Below, in pieces: positions 1 to 6,898 of a stretch of 12,188 bases of DNA. This stretch comes from Anaerolineae bacterium. Its GTDB lineage: Bacteria; Chloroflexota; Anaerolineae; E26-bin7. The DNA lies in the NCBI GenBank assembly GCA_029933115.1, contig JAOZOT010000068.1, positions 1 through 12,188 on the forward strand, in the 5' to 3' direction. Position 1 is the stretch's first letter. The number at the start of each line of letters is the position of its first letter. A program made the translations under genes and the position numbers. The notes under the pieces are model-generated. The model did not search any database and was not told the DNA's origin. It saw only the letters and a program-made list of their open reading frames with translations.

Positions 1-2
1 TT

Positions 3-62
3 GCGAAAAACAACTTGGGCGGCAGCAGACAGGCTGCCAAGTCCATTATCATGAGGAGGTAA
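3..62 (+). CDS. C-terminal end of an unidentified upstream gene (partial)
   Basis: Frame 3 is open from the window edge and ends at a TAA at 60-62; the last residues read NNLGGSRQAAKSIIMRR. The following GTG start lies 3 nt after this stop, and its Shine-Dalgarno sequence sits inside these last codons, the usual arrangement for two genes in one operon. Nineteen residues are too few to name a family. The frame could be open by chance, since frame 1 is also open until 54, so confidence is low. Confidence 0.35.
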   Translation, partial: AKNNLGGSRQAAKSIIMRR

Positions 63-65
63 GCA

Positions 66-293
66 GTGAAACGCCGTTCACGCAAGTCAGCAGGCAGAGC
101 TCGCCAGATTGCTTTCTGGGTTCTTAGTCTGATCGTCGTCCTGAGCATGATCGTCTTCATCATCCCCATGCCGACACCGCCTCCTCCTACTCCTACACCT
201 ACTCCCACAGTACACCCGCTGCCTCCGGCATCCCCTACGCCGACTCCCACCCTCACTCCAGGGTCCGGGCGGATCACAGTTTCGTATATCTAG
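66..293 (+). CDS. Small single-pass membrane protein with Pro/Thr-rich tail, unknown function
   Basis: A 75-residue protein with a GTG start preceded by a strong Shine-Dalgarno sequence (AGGAGGT, 54-60). Residues 1-13 are strongly basic (Arg/Lys). Residues 14-34 form one hydrophobic helix (IAFWVLSLIVVLSMIVFIIP). The rest is a low-complexity tail of Pro-Thr repeats to about residue 65, ending in ITVSYI. By the positive-inside rule the N-terminus should be cytoplasmic and the Pro/Thr tail outside. Such linkers usually connect an anchor to an extracellular domain in Chloroflexota, but here the protein stops right after the linker. It is either a genuine small protein or the anchor stub of a once longer protein. 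It probably follows the upstream partial gene in an operon and is followed by a hairpin at 306-332. No function is recognisable. Confidence 0.6.
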   Translation: MKRRSRKSAGRARQIAFWVLSLIVVLSMIVFIIPMPTPPPPTPTPTPTVHPLPPASPTPTPTLTPGSGRITVSYI

Positions 294-305
294 CCGGGAA
301 ATAGC

Positions 306-332
306 TTTCTGGGCAACTCTGCTGCCCAGAAA
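306..332 (+). terminator. Hairpin after the small membrane protein gene, candidate terminator
   Basis: A perfect 10-bp stem, TTTCTGGGCA at 306-315 with TGCCCAGAAA at 323-332, closes a 7-nt loop 13 nt after the stop codon. No clean U-run follows (ACCTCCTGTTTCCC), so it may be a weak terminator or an mRNA-stabilising hairpin. A second short stem (ATGGGA 354-359 with TCCCAT 365-370) follows. The 294-525 stretch otherwise shows no credible gene. Confidence 0.5.
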
Positions 333-413
333 ACCTCCTGTTTCCCTTCTCCGATGGGACTATATCCCATTGAAATCCCCTCCACGCTCACAGGCAAGAC
401 TTATCTCAGGAAA

Positions 414-458
414 GAAGAGAGGGAAAAAAGAGGACGATTCCTCTTTTCCCTCTCTTCC
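414..458 (-). terminator. Long A/G-rich hairpin downstream of the MBL hydrolase gene, candidate terminator
   Basis: The arms at 414-434 (AGAGAGGGAAAAAAGAGGA core) and 439-458 (TCCTCTTTTCCCTCTCT core) pair almost completely around a 4-nt loop, CGAT, with a 2-nt bulge in the A-run. It lies about 70 nt beyond the stop of the leftward hydrolase gene, where the end of the cooS-DUF1786-hydrolase transcript would be expected. It could also act on rightward transcripts. Neither side has a perfect U-run after the stem, so terminator function is inferred from position and stem length. Confidence 0.5.
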
Positions 459-525
459 ACAGTTGACCTTCTGGCGGCTGGGCTTGCGGGAAGGTTTTTC
501 AACCGGCGACGCTTAGGCGATGGAC

Positions 526-1443
526 TCAGAGCTCGATAGTCAGCCCTTCATAAGCAAGGATGGTGTTGGGGAAAGCCTTCTGGGCCTTCCGCTCTATCTC
601 GGCCAAGGTGTCATCATCATGAGCGGGGTCGTGGTGGAAAAGGACGAGTTTCTTCACCTTGGCTGCTTGAGCGACGGCTATAGCCATTTCTGGGGTGCTG
701 TGCCCCCACCCCTGCTTGGGGACGGGGCCTGTGATGTACTCTTTTTCAGTGTATTGAGCGTCGTGGATGAGCAGGTCTGTTCCCCTGGCAAATTCGATTA
801 GGCGCGTATCTCCCCCGACATAGCTTTCTGTGTCACTGGCATAGACCATGCTCTTGCCAGCCCAGCTTATCTTGTAGATGCTCACTCCTCCCTTGGGATG
901 AGCATAACTCCTCATCACACCTATCTCTACAGCATCGGGTGAGCTTTCCTTTTCATCGCGGTAGACGTTCAGGATCTGTGGATCCATGCCTTGATCGAGG
1001 AGTACTATCTCGGCCTCCTCAATGTTGCTCATGACTTTCAGCGACTTGAGTTCTTCCAAAGCCACCGGAAAGGTGGGAGCCAGCATGGCTCTCGACAGTG
1101 CCTCCTCAATGTCTTCGTAAAAAGTCCTGGGGCCAAACATATAGAGTACGCTGGTACCTTCGTAAGCTGGAGCAAAGAAAGGGAATCCCTGGGTGTGGTC
1201 ATGGTGGGTATGACTGAAGAGCATTGTAGCTACAATGGGCTCTTTTTCTCCACCCGCTCGGTATTTCTCCATCAGGTCTTTGCCCAGACCGATGATGCCC
1301 GTTCCGGCGTCAATGATGATGAGGTGGCCACCGGCCCATATCTCAACGCAAGCGGTATTGCCACCAACGCGCAAGGTCGTTTCGCCGGGAACCGGATAGC
1401 TACCCCGCACTCCTCTGAACCTGACAATGAACTTCTTGTCCAT
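526..1443 (-). CDS. MBL-fold metal-dependent hydrolase
   Basis: A metallo-beta-lactamase-fold hydrolase of about 305 residues, probably cytoplasmic. The N-terminus FIVRFRGVRGSYPVPG followed by GGNTACVE is the opening of the family that includes cyclic-phosphodiesterase-like MBL proteins. The two-metal site is visible: HTHHDH gives H78, H80, D82 and H83, followed by D204 (YASDTE), HDAQ near 227, GHST with H248, and LFHHD near 270. The substrate is unknown; phosphodiester or similar hydrolysis is the family expectation, not shown here. I chose the ATG at 1443 because family homology begins there and AAGGG/GGGGG sequences precede it. The reading frame extends to an ATG at 1485, but those 14 extra residues look unlike the family and lack a Shine-Dalgarno sequence. 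It lies downstream of the DUF1786 gene on the same strand and probably shares its transcript. Confidence 0.85.
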   Translation of the reverse strand: MDKKFIVRFRGVRGSYPVPGETTLRVGGNTACVEIWAGGHLIIIDAGTGIIGLGKDLMEKYRAGGEKEPIVATMLFSHTHHDHTQGFPFFAPAYEGTSVLYMFGPRTFYEDIEEALSRAMLAPTFPVALEELKSLKVMSNIEEAEIVLLDQGMDPQILNVYRDEKESSPDAVEIGVMRSYAHPKGGVSIYKISWAGKSMVYASDTESYVGGDTRLIEFARGTDLLIHDAQYTEKEYITGPVPKQGWGHSTPEMAIAVAQAAKVKKLVLFHHDPAHDDDTLAEIERKAQKAFPNTILAYEGLTIEL

Positions 1444-1535
1444 CCCCCTGCCCTTTCCGTTCCAAAGATGTTGTGTGTCTTCCATGAAATTTGGAGGAAA
1501 GTAGTGGATGCTACCCCTCTGGTGGGGGACAAGAG

Positions 1536-2579
1536 CTATTCGACCATCCCCAGCCGTCGGGCAGCGGCTACTAGACCAAAGGCTCCCGAAAGCATCATAT
1601 CTCCATAGGGGACGGCCATGTAATAGCCCAAGCCCTCAGCCATACGGCGGTTGGGTCCGGTGACCGCCACGAATTCAAAGAAGCTGCCAGGTGGATAGTC
1701 AGCGTGGACAATGGCGCCGTGACCGTGCTCATCGTAGATCTCTTTGTCGCTTAATGTCCCTCGCTGTAGGGCTCCCACATAGGCAGCCAACTTTTCAGTC
1801 GTCAGGAGAACGGTGTGATGCTCAAAGAGCCCCCACACTCTCTCGGCTTTCAAAAGAACTCCTACCGTGTGCTGATTGCCGACGTTGACGATGACCAGGC
1901 CCTCTTCCTGATGGGCGGCCACGGCCGGGTCACACAGTGCCCCCCAGATGGCAGCAGAACCGGTGTCCATGAGCAGTGCCCCAGGCACATCGGCCTGTAC
2001 AGCCTTCATCCGTGTGAGGTAATCTGGTATCTCGCGATAGGCCAAGGACGAAATGAGTCCGCCGGCTTCTACGAAACGTTCCCAATGCTGAAAGCGGAAG
2101 CGGCGTTGACTGCCCTCCAGCGTCTCACCGTGGTCTTGCACGGCGATGGCATAACATTCCGGGAGTTCTATGTCAAAAAGGGCCAGAGCCTGCCGCAAAG
2201 AATCCAGATTGACGTCTCTGGTCTCGATAACTGTAACCCCGGCCGGAGCTTCCTCTACGATGCGGATTCCCATCTCTTCCACTTCGCTGGGATTATCACG
2301 GATGGTCTTGGCTGCTAAAGGCGTGGCATAGACGGAAAAACCGGCTCTGATATGCCTTTTCATGGCACTGACACAAGGTCCGCCCCCCATCAAGTTACCG
2401 GTCAGAAAGACGTCGTACCCTTCGGCCGTGGCCTGCTTGATCCTTCTGGCCACCAGGCTTGTCTGTGAAGGCAGGATCATTTTTACACAGTTCTCTATGG
2501 GTTTATCACTCTCATACAGCAATATATCTTGCGTACCGGCTCCGACGTCAATAGCCAGAATACGACTCGCACCAGCCAC
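1536..2579 (-). CDS. DUF1786 family protein (actin/ASKHA-fold ATPase-like)
   Basis: A 347-residue protein I assign to DUF1786, a family labelled in databases as putative pyruvate-formate-lyase activating enzyme although it has no radical-SAM CxxxCxxC motif; that label looks doubtful. It shows the glycine-rich loops of a sugar kinase/Hsp70/actin ATP-binding fold: DVGAGTQD at 11-18 (phosphate 1), DTGSAAIWGAL at 205-215 (phosphate 2) and NVGNQHT at 232-238. Other family-like segments are GNLMGGGPC (61-69) and TGPNRRM (307-313). The start is GTG at 2579, with GAAGGTG upstream at about 5-nt spacing. It follows cooS on the same strand across a hairpin-bearing gap of about 245 nt and precedes the MBL hydrolase. 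An ATP-dependent accessory or activator role, as in ASKHA proteins that activate metalloenzymes, is a speculation from context only. Confidence 0.8.
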   Translation of the reverse strand: MAGASRILAIDVGAGTQDILLYESDKPIENCVKMILPSQTSLVARRIKQATAEGYDVFLTGNLMGGGPCVSAMKRHIRAGFSVYATPLAAKTIRDNPSEVEEMGIRIVEEAPAGVTVIETRDVNLDSLRQALALFDIELPECYAIAVQDHGETLEGSQRRFRFQHWERFVEAGGLISSLAYREIPDYLTRMKAVQADVPGALLMDTGSAAIWGALCDPAVAAHQEEGLVIVNVGNQHTVGVLLKAERVWGLFEHHTVLLTTEKLAAYVGALQRGTLSDKEIYDEHGHGAIVHADYPPGSFFEFVAVTGPNRRMAEGLGYYMAVPYGDMMLSGAFGLVAAARRLGMVE

Positions 2580-2655
2580 CCTTTCACCTTCATAAAAATT
2601 CTATCGTTTTTGGAACGGAACCTTTGAAGATCGTTTACATAACCCCCAAGTGGGG

Positions 2656-2704
2656 CGAAAGCCCAGGGAAAAGAGCCAACAATCACTCTATCCCTGGGCT
2701 TTCG
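2656..2704 (-). terminator. Strong intergenic hairpin between cooS and the DUF1786 gene
   Basis: A perfect 14-bp inverted repeat, CGAAAGCCCAGGGA at 2656-2669 with its complement at 2691-2704, encloses a 21-nt loop. A smaller stem (CCCC/GGGG around AAGT, 2644-2655) lies immediately next to it on the transcript. The structure is 120 nt past the cooS stop and 77 nt before the next start. With no U-run after it, read-through with partial termination, or an RNA-processing and stability role that keeps cooS mRNA more abundant than the downstream genes, are all possible. The remaining intergenic bases (2705-2824) show nothing else. Confidence 0.55.
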
Positions 2705-2824
2705 TCGGATATTCCAGCGACTAACTGAATATCTAGCTGTAAAATTCCGGCATCAGCAGATCACTAATCGCTCCCACCGGTCCTTCGGAGTCTATCTTCC
2801 CAAATTGCGACCTACTGAGAATAG

Positions 2825-4810
2825 CTAGCCGGACACGGGCGCACCTACCTTTTCGGCGTAGCCCATGACTTCATCCCAGCTCACGCCTGGCTTGGCGAAG
2901 CGTTGTGGATCATACTCTGTCAGTCCCAGAGCCTCCCGCTTCTTGTCAATGTGAGCCAACGCTAGTTCCACCATCTTGTCCAGATCGGGCTCGAACACCA
3001 ATTGACCGCCGACTTTTTTCTCCCATCCCTCGGTGATGAGGCGTGTGACCTCCTCGGATGCAGCGACAGGCGATTTTACCCCAAAGATGGTATAGACCCC
3101 GGAAGCTACGAAGTAGGTGCCGATGGAAAGGGCCTTCTCGCTCATCCACTCCGGGGCAAAGCCGACGACAGGCAACTCAGAGATGTCGTCACCCAGACCG
3201 CCTTCTGCCACCACCTCTGTCAGCAGAGTCAGGATGCGCGTGTTGTCCACGCAACTGCCCATGTGCAGCACCGGCGGAATACCTACCGCTTCGCAAGTCT
3301 CTCGCAGGCCATGGCCGGCGTAGCGGATGGCATCTGGTGACAGCAGGCCGTACTTGGCGTTGGCAATAGCACCGCAGCCGGTCATCACCACCAGCACATC
3401 GTTCTCGATGAGCTTGCGCACAACGTAGCTGTGGGCTTCGTCGTGGCAGACGCGAGGATTGTTGCAACCTACCACACCCGCCGCGCCACGCACCCGTCCG
3501 GCCATAATGGCATCGTTGAGAGGGCGGAAGGAGCCACGGTAGATGCCTCCCTGCATGTAGCGAATGTATTCATGGGAGAAACCGCCGACCAACCCATCCA
3601 CGACCTTGGGGATGTTGACCTCACCGCGCTCGGTGAAGGCATCAATACCCAGGCGCACGATTTCTCTGGCAATCTCCAAAGCCCGTTCCTCCACGAAGGG
3701 GATGTGAATAGCGCCCTGGATCTTGACCTTGTCCGAAGTGGTGATGACTTTGGTCTGGAACTGCTGAGACAGAGGGACTAGAGCTTCCATAATGCACTGG
3801 ATGTCAACGACCATAGCGTCCACTGCACCGGTGAGGATAGCCAACTCCTGGTTGAGGAAGTTACCGGCCAGAGGGACACCCTGGCGCATCAAAAGCTCGT
3901 TGGCCGTGCAGCAGATGCCGGCCACATTGATCCCCTTGGCCCCCTTCGATTTGGCATACTCGATGAGCTCCGGGTCCTGGACAGCAGCCAGGATCATCTC
4001 CGAGAGAGTTGGCTCGTGACCGTGGACGATGATGTTGACCTCATCCCCTTTGAGCACTCCCAAATTAGCCTGGGCCTGGCCCGGGCTGGGTGTGCCGAAG
4101 AGGATGTCCGTCAGGTCTGTGGCCAGCATCGAGCCGCCCCAGCCATCAGATAGGGCAGTGCGCATGGCGTGGTCCAAAATGTGCTCCGGGTCCTGGTCGT
4201 TGCCGATGTGGGTGCGGTGTAACATTTCCACCACCTCACGGTCAACGCCGCGAGGGGCGATATCCAGGTTGCGCCAGATTTCCTGACGTTTCTCGGGGGC
4301 TCGTTTGACGTAAGCAAGCTCACCGGTCTGCCGGCCGAACTCGGCCAACGCTTTTTCGGCCACTTCTTTGGCCAGTTGGTTCACCTCTTTCCCCTCGGTG
4401 GGGATGTCCAGGTATCCGGCCACCCGGATCAACTTGCCTATGTCGCGGATCTTGTAGTCGGGCGCGTGGCCCTCGGCCGCGGCCAGCAAGGTCATGGCCA
4501 CCCCACGGCCATGGTCGGAGTGAGCGGAGGCCCCGCCAGCGATAGCCCGAGCCAGGTTGCGGGCCGCAACCACCTCCAGAGTCGCGCCGCAAATGCCTAC
4601 CTGCCCCTCCTTGGTAAGGCGGCATGGTCCCATAGCGCAATTCTTGCAGCAGCGCCCATCCGCTCCGATGGGGCAAGGCTTCATCGCCTCAGCTCGACTG
4701 AAGGCGGTCGAGATTTCCTGACATTCAGGCCGTTCCAGGATTTCGATGGCTGCTGGGTCAACGCTTCTCTTTTTCTCGCTCATCTTCGATACGCATCCTT
4801 TCTTTGACAT
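2825..4810 (-). CDS. cooS: Anaerobic carbon monoxide dehydrogenase, catalytic subunit (Ni-Fe-S)
   Basis: A 661-residue full-length CooS, normally a homodimer that interconverts CO and CO2 at a Ni-4Fe-4S C-cluster. All cluster ligands appear present: D-cluster C46 and C54; B-cluster C55, C58, C63 and C74; C-cluster H265 (HGHEP), C300 (GICC), C339 (DIQC), C449 (GCNNPR), C479 (TGCGA) and C520 (HMGSC). The HSDHGRG histidines (97, 100) and K559 (SEKA) match the proton-relay positions. The C479-C520 spacing (41) is shorter than the 50 I recall for the Carboxydothermus and Rhodospirillum enzymes, suggesting a different CODH clade. The start is uncertain: ATG 4810 lacks a Shine-Dalgarno sequence, while ATG 4783 (MSEKKRSVDPA) has AAAGGA about 12 nt upstream and fits homologs well. 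No cooF ferredoxin, cooC Ni-insertion gene or acs genes are adjacent. It is transcribed from the promoter at 4927-4955. Confidence 0.95.
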   Translation of the reverse strand: MSKKGCVSKMSEKKRSVDPAAIEILERPECQEISTAFSRAEAMKPCPIGADGRCCKNCAMGPCRLTKEGQVGICGATLEVVAARNLARAIAGGASAHSDHGRGVAMTLLAAAEGHAPDYKIRDIGKLIRVAGYLDIPTEGKEVNQLAKEVAEKALAEFGRQTGELAYVKRAPEKRQEIWRNLDIAPRGVDREVVEMLHRTHIGNDQDPEHILDHAMRTALSDGWGGSMLATDLTDILFGTPSPGQAQANLGVLKGDEVNIIVHGHEPTLSEMILAAVQDPELIEYAKSKGAKGINVAGICCTANELLMRQGVPLAGNFLNQELAILTGAVDAMVVDIQCIMEALVPLSQQFQTKVITTSDKVKIQGAIHIPFVEERALEIAREIVRLGIDAFTERGEVNIPKVVDGLVGGFSHEYIRYMQGGIYRGSFRPLNDAIMAGRVRGAAGVVGCNNPRVCHDEAHSYVVRKLIENDVLVVMTGCGAIANAKYGLLSPDAIRYAGHGLRETCEAVGIPPVLHMGSCVDNTRILTLLTEVVAEGGLGDDISELPVVGFAPEWMSEKALSIGTYFVASGVYTIFGVKSPVAASEEVTRLITEGWEKKVGGQLVFEPDLDKMVELALAHIDKKREALGLTEYDPQRFAKPGVSWDEVMGYAEKVGAPVSG

Positions 4811-4926
4811 TTATTACCAAATGGGCAAGTCTCAGTAGACCGCAGCTCTTGCTTGTATTGAGCGATTTACTGTCCCAAGAGCGCGCAGATTTATTGATTG
4901 AGTAGGGTGCCCACAGGCACACGCAT

Positions 4927-4955
4927 ATAATATCATACTTTTCTTTCACTGTCAA
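4927..4955 (-). promoter_or_regulatory. Sigma70-type promoter for cooS
   Basis: On the minus strand a perfect -35 box TTGACA (4955-4950) is followed after exactly 17 nt by TATTAT (4932-4927), one mismatch from the -10 consensus. Transcription should begin near 4920, giving a leader of about 110 nt before ATG 4810, or 137 nt before 4783. At the leader start a 5-bp stem (GTGCC/GGCAC, 4907-4920) is visible. No riboswitch fold is recognised in the leader. Confidence 0.75.
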
Positions 4956-4980
4956 AAGCTTCATGGCCCAAGGGTATGCC

Positions 4981-5044
4981 CCCCCGCAGGGTTCGCAACC
5001 TGCGGGAGGTTGATATGCTTGAGATACACCCGTCGGAGGGTTGT
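4981..5044. repeat. Three REP-like GC-rich palindromic units between divergent promoters
   Basis: Three related imperfect palindromes lie in series: 4981-4995 (CCCCCGCAGGGTTCG), 4996-5013 (AACCT-gcggg-AGGTT core) and 5027-5044 (ACCCGTCGGAGGGTTGT). All share an AACCC...CGGG theme. The first two can also pair with each other, CCCGCAGG at 4983-4990 with CCTGCGGG at 4999-5006. They sit between the -35 boxes of the cooS and ABC-operon promoters and outside both predicted transcripts. They would therefore act as DNA (operator sites or nucleoid-protein sites), or they are simply an intergenic repeat family. Only local copies can be seen. Confidence 0.5.
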
Positions 5045-5047
5045 ACA

Positions 5048-5076
5048 TTGCCAGGATAATCAGAGGATGGTATAAT
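5048..5076 (+). promoter_or_regulatory. Sigma70-type promoter for the ABC transporter-psuG operon
   Basis: TTGCCA (5048-5053, one mismatch to consensus) is followed after 17 nt by a perfect TATAAT (5071-5076). Transcription should start near 5083, leaving a leader of about 57 nt that contains the Shine-Dalgarno sequence AAAGGAGGG (5127-5135), 4 nt before the ATG at 5140. With the opposing cooS promoter it completes the annotation of the 4811-5139 gap, which holds no credible gene. Confidence 0.75.
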
Positions 5077-5139
5077 AACGAGGTGGGAGTATAACCTGCT
5101 GGATTCACTGCTGATAAAGCATTCTCAAAGGAGGGATGA

Positions 5140-6795
5140 ATGAAATTCGTCAAATCGCTCGATCTGGTAGCTATGACCTTGATTCTAATTCTGGCCGCTA
5201 TCGCTTGTGGGCCTCCCTCGCCCACTCCCACAGCGGTTTCAGCCCCTGCTGGGAAGGCATCTCCAACGGCAGGAGGGCCCGCTCTTGAGGGAGGCAAGCT
5301 GATCTATGGCCTGACTCTGACTCCTTCGGGCATTGACCCTCACGTTAACGCTTCATCCGAGTTGGGCATCCCTCTGACCAGTGTTTACGATACCCTGGTC
5401 TGGCAAGACCTGGACGGGGAGTTTGTACCCGGCCTGGCTAAATCGTGGGAGGTCTCTGACGACGGGTTGACCTATACCTTCCACCTGCGGGACGATGTGG
5501 TTTTTCACGATGGTACCCCTTTCAACGCTCAGGCGGTCAAGTTCAACCTCGACCGCATTGCCGATCCGGCTACCAAGTCGCAAAAGGCTGTTTTTATGCT
5601 GGGGCCTTACCGGTCCACCGAGATAGTTGACGACTACACGGTCAAGGTACATTTCAAGGAGCCTTACGCCCCCTTTCTGGACTCGCTCAGCCAGGTCTAC
5701 CTGGGTATGGCTTCGCCGACCGCTGTTGAGAAATGGGGCGCCGACTACCAGTTGCACCAAGTGGGCACAGGTCCTTTCATGATGAAAGAGTACATCCCCA
5801 AGGACCACCTGACTCTGGTGCGCAACCCCAATTACAACTGGGCTCCGACGATCTTTAACCATCAGGGACCGGCCTACCTTGAGGAGATCGAGTTCCGCTT
5901 TTTCGTCGAGCCGGCCACCCGCGCCCTGGCCTTGGAGGGAGGCGAGGCCGACGTGATGGGCGAAATCCCACCTCACGACGCGGAACGCCTGGCAAAAGAT
6001 CCCGCTTTTACCCTTGTGCCGGTGGCTATACCCGGTCAGTCGCTTCAGTTCTTCTTGAACACCGAAAAGCCTCCCACCGATGACCTCAGAGTTCGCCAGG
6101 CCATCAATTACGCTGCCGACAAGGAGGCCATTGTCAAGGCCATCTTCAAAGAGTACTCGCCTGTGGCCCACGGCCCCCTCAATGCTTTCACTATGGGTTA
6201 CGATGAGAGCGTGGTGGGGATGTATGAATATGACCCGGCAAAAGCCAAGGCGCTGTTGGAGGAAGCAGGCTGGGTGGACAGCGACGGCGATGGAATTCGT
6301 GAGAAGGATGGCCAATCGCTGAAGCTGGAAGCCTACCTCATGGGCTGGGGATACGTCCCAGAGGTGGCTCAACTTTTACAGGCGCAACTCAGAGCCGTGG
6401 GCATCGAGATGGAGAGCCAGGTGGTTGCCTACCCGGCGGCGCTGGAGGCGGCCCGCAAGGGAAAACATAACCTCATTCCTTTTGGCCTGTCCAGCAGCGA
6501 TCCTGACATCCTGCGCACTTTTTTCCACTCGAGCAACGCCGATAGCGGTTTCAACTGGTCCAAGGTCAGAGACCCCAGATTGGATGAACTCTTGGAGAGT
6601 GGAGCGCGCACGTTGGATCCAGACAGACGCAAGGAGTTGTACGCCGAAGCCCAGCAACTTATTATGGCCGAGGCCCTGATCTTGCCCATTCGAGATTATG
6701 TCAATCTGAACGCGGCCGGTGCCAAAGTCAAGGGGCTGCGCTACGACCTGCGTGGCTGGTTCCCGTGGTTGTATGACGTGTACCTGGAAGAGTGA
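5140..6795 (+). CDS. ABC transporter substrate-binding lipoprotein, family 5 (peptide/nickel/oligosaccharide class)
   Basis: A 551-residue extracellular solute receptor. The N-terminus has a hydrophobic signal (residues 8-22) ending in LAAIAC, with C23 as the likely lipidation site, then a Pro/Ser/Thr-rich linker to about residue 45. The mature part carries family-5 (SBP_bac_5, DppA/OppA/NikA-type) features: the early GIDPHVNASSE region, DGLTYTFHLRDDVVFHDGTPF near 105-125, the VGTGPFMMKEY segment near 210, VRQAINYAADKEAI near 320 and the YDPAKAKALLEEAGW segment near 365. The substrate cannot be read from the sequence. Dipeptide or oligopeptide is the default; nickel is worth considering because a Ni-dependent CODH is divergently transcribed, and a nucleoside-related ligand because psuG ends the operon. 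Both alternatives are context guesses. The start is set by the excellent Shine-Dalgarno sequence. Confidence 0.92.
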   Translation: MKFVKSLDLVAMTLILILAAIACGPPSPTPTAVSAPAGKASPTAGGPALEGGKLIYGLTLTPSGIDPHVNASSELGIPLTSVYDTLVWQDLDGEFVPGLAKSWEVSDDGLTYTFHLRDDVVFHDGTPFNAQAVKFNLDRIADPATKSQKAVFMLGPYRSTEIVDDYTVKVHFKEPYAPFLDSLSQVYLGMASPTAVEKWGADYQLHQVGTGPFMMKEYIPKDHLTLVRNPNYNWAPTIFNHQGPAYLEEIEFRFFVEPATRALALEGGEADVMGEIPPHDAERLAKDPAFTLVPVAIPGQSLQFFLNTEKPPTDDLRVRQAINYAADKEAIVKAIFKEYSPVAHGPLNAFTMGYDESVVGMYEYDPAKAKALLEEAGWVDSDGDGIREKDGQSLKLEAYLMGWGYVPEVAQLLQAQLRAVGIEMESQVVAYPAALEAARKGKHNLIPFGLSSSDPDILRTFFHSSNADSGFNWSKVRDPRLDELLESGARTLDPDRRKELYAEAQQLIMAEALILPIRDYVNLNAAGAKVKGLRYDLRGWFPWLYDVYLEE

Positions 6796-6820
6796 AAGTT
6801 TCGGCAAGCCTGGTGTGAAA

Positions 6821-6858
6821 AGGGGTCTGAGAGGAGCCTTCAGCTCCCTCAGACCCCT
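6821..6858 (+). terminator. Hairpin between the binding-protein and permease genes, probable attenuator
   Basis: An 11-bp stem (AGGGGTCTGAG 6821-6831 with 6848-6858) continues, past a one-base bulge, into 5 more pairs (GGAGC/GCTCC) around the loop CTTCA. It lies 26 nt after the binding-protein stop and 40 nt before the permease start. Without a U-run it is more likely a partial terminator or 3'-end stabiliser. Such hairpins are known to make binding-protein mRNA exceed permease mRNA in ABC operons. Confidence 0.6.
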
Positions 6859-6898
6859 CAGCCTCTTCAGACCTATTTGTTCTATTGAGTGACAGCCA

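Noticed and set aside
354..539. 61-residue plus-strand frame after the small membrane protein
   Set aside because: It reads through two hairpins, lacks a Shine-Dalgarno sequence, runs into the 3' end of the opposing hydrolase gene and has no protein-like pattern.
991..1608. 205-residue open frame on the plus strand
   Set aside because: It is antisense to the MBL hydrolase and the 3' end of the DUF1786 gene; no domain or ribosome site supports it.
4811..4955. CooA/CRP-type CO-sensor site or Ni-sensing riboswitch upstream of cooS
   Set aside because: The only TGTCA-like sequence (4950-4954) is the -35 box itself and has no inverted partner at the proper spacing. The leader shows no recognisable NiCo-type multi-helix fold.
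4981..5044. CRISPR-like array
   Set aside because: The three units are short, diverged, palindromic and irregularly spaced with no spacers of constant length.
4758..5297. 179-residue minus-strand frame over the cooS/ABC intergenic gap
   Set aside because: It overlaps the starts of two real genes and both promoters, and its residues look like translated regulatory DNA.
5353..6372. 339-residue open frame on the minus strand
   Set aside because: It lies wholly inside the substrate-binding protein gene in antisense, has no recognisable domain, and the plus-strand product is an unmistakable family-5 receptor.
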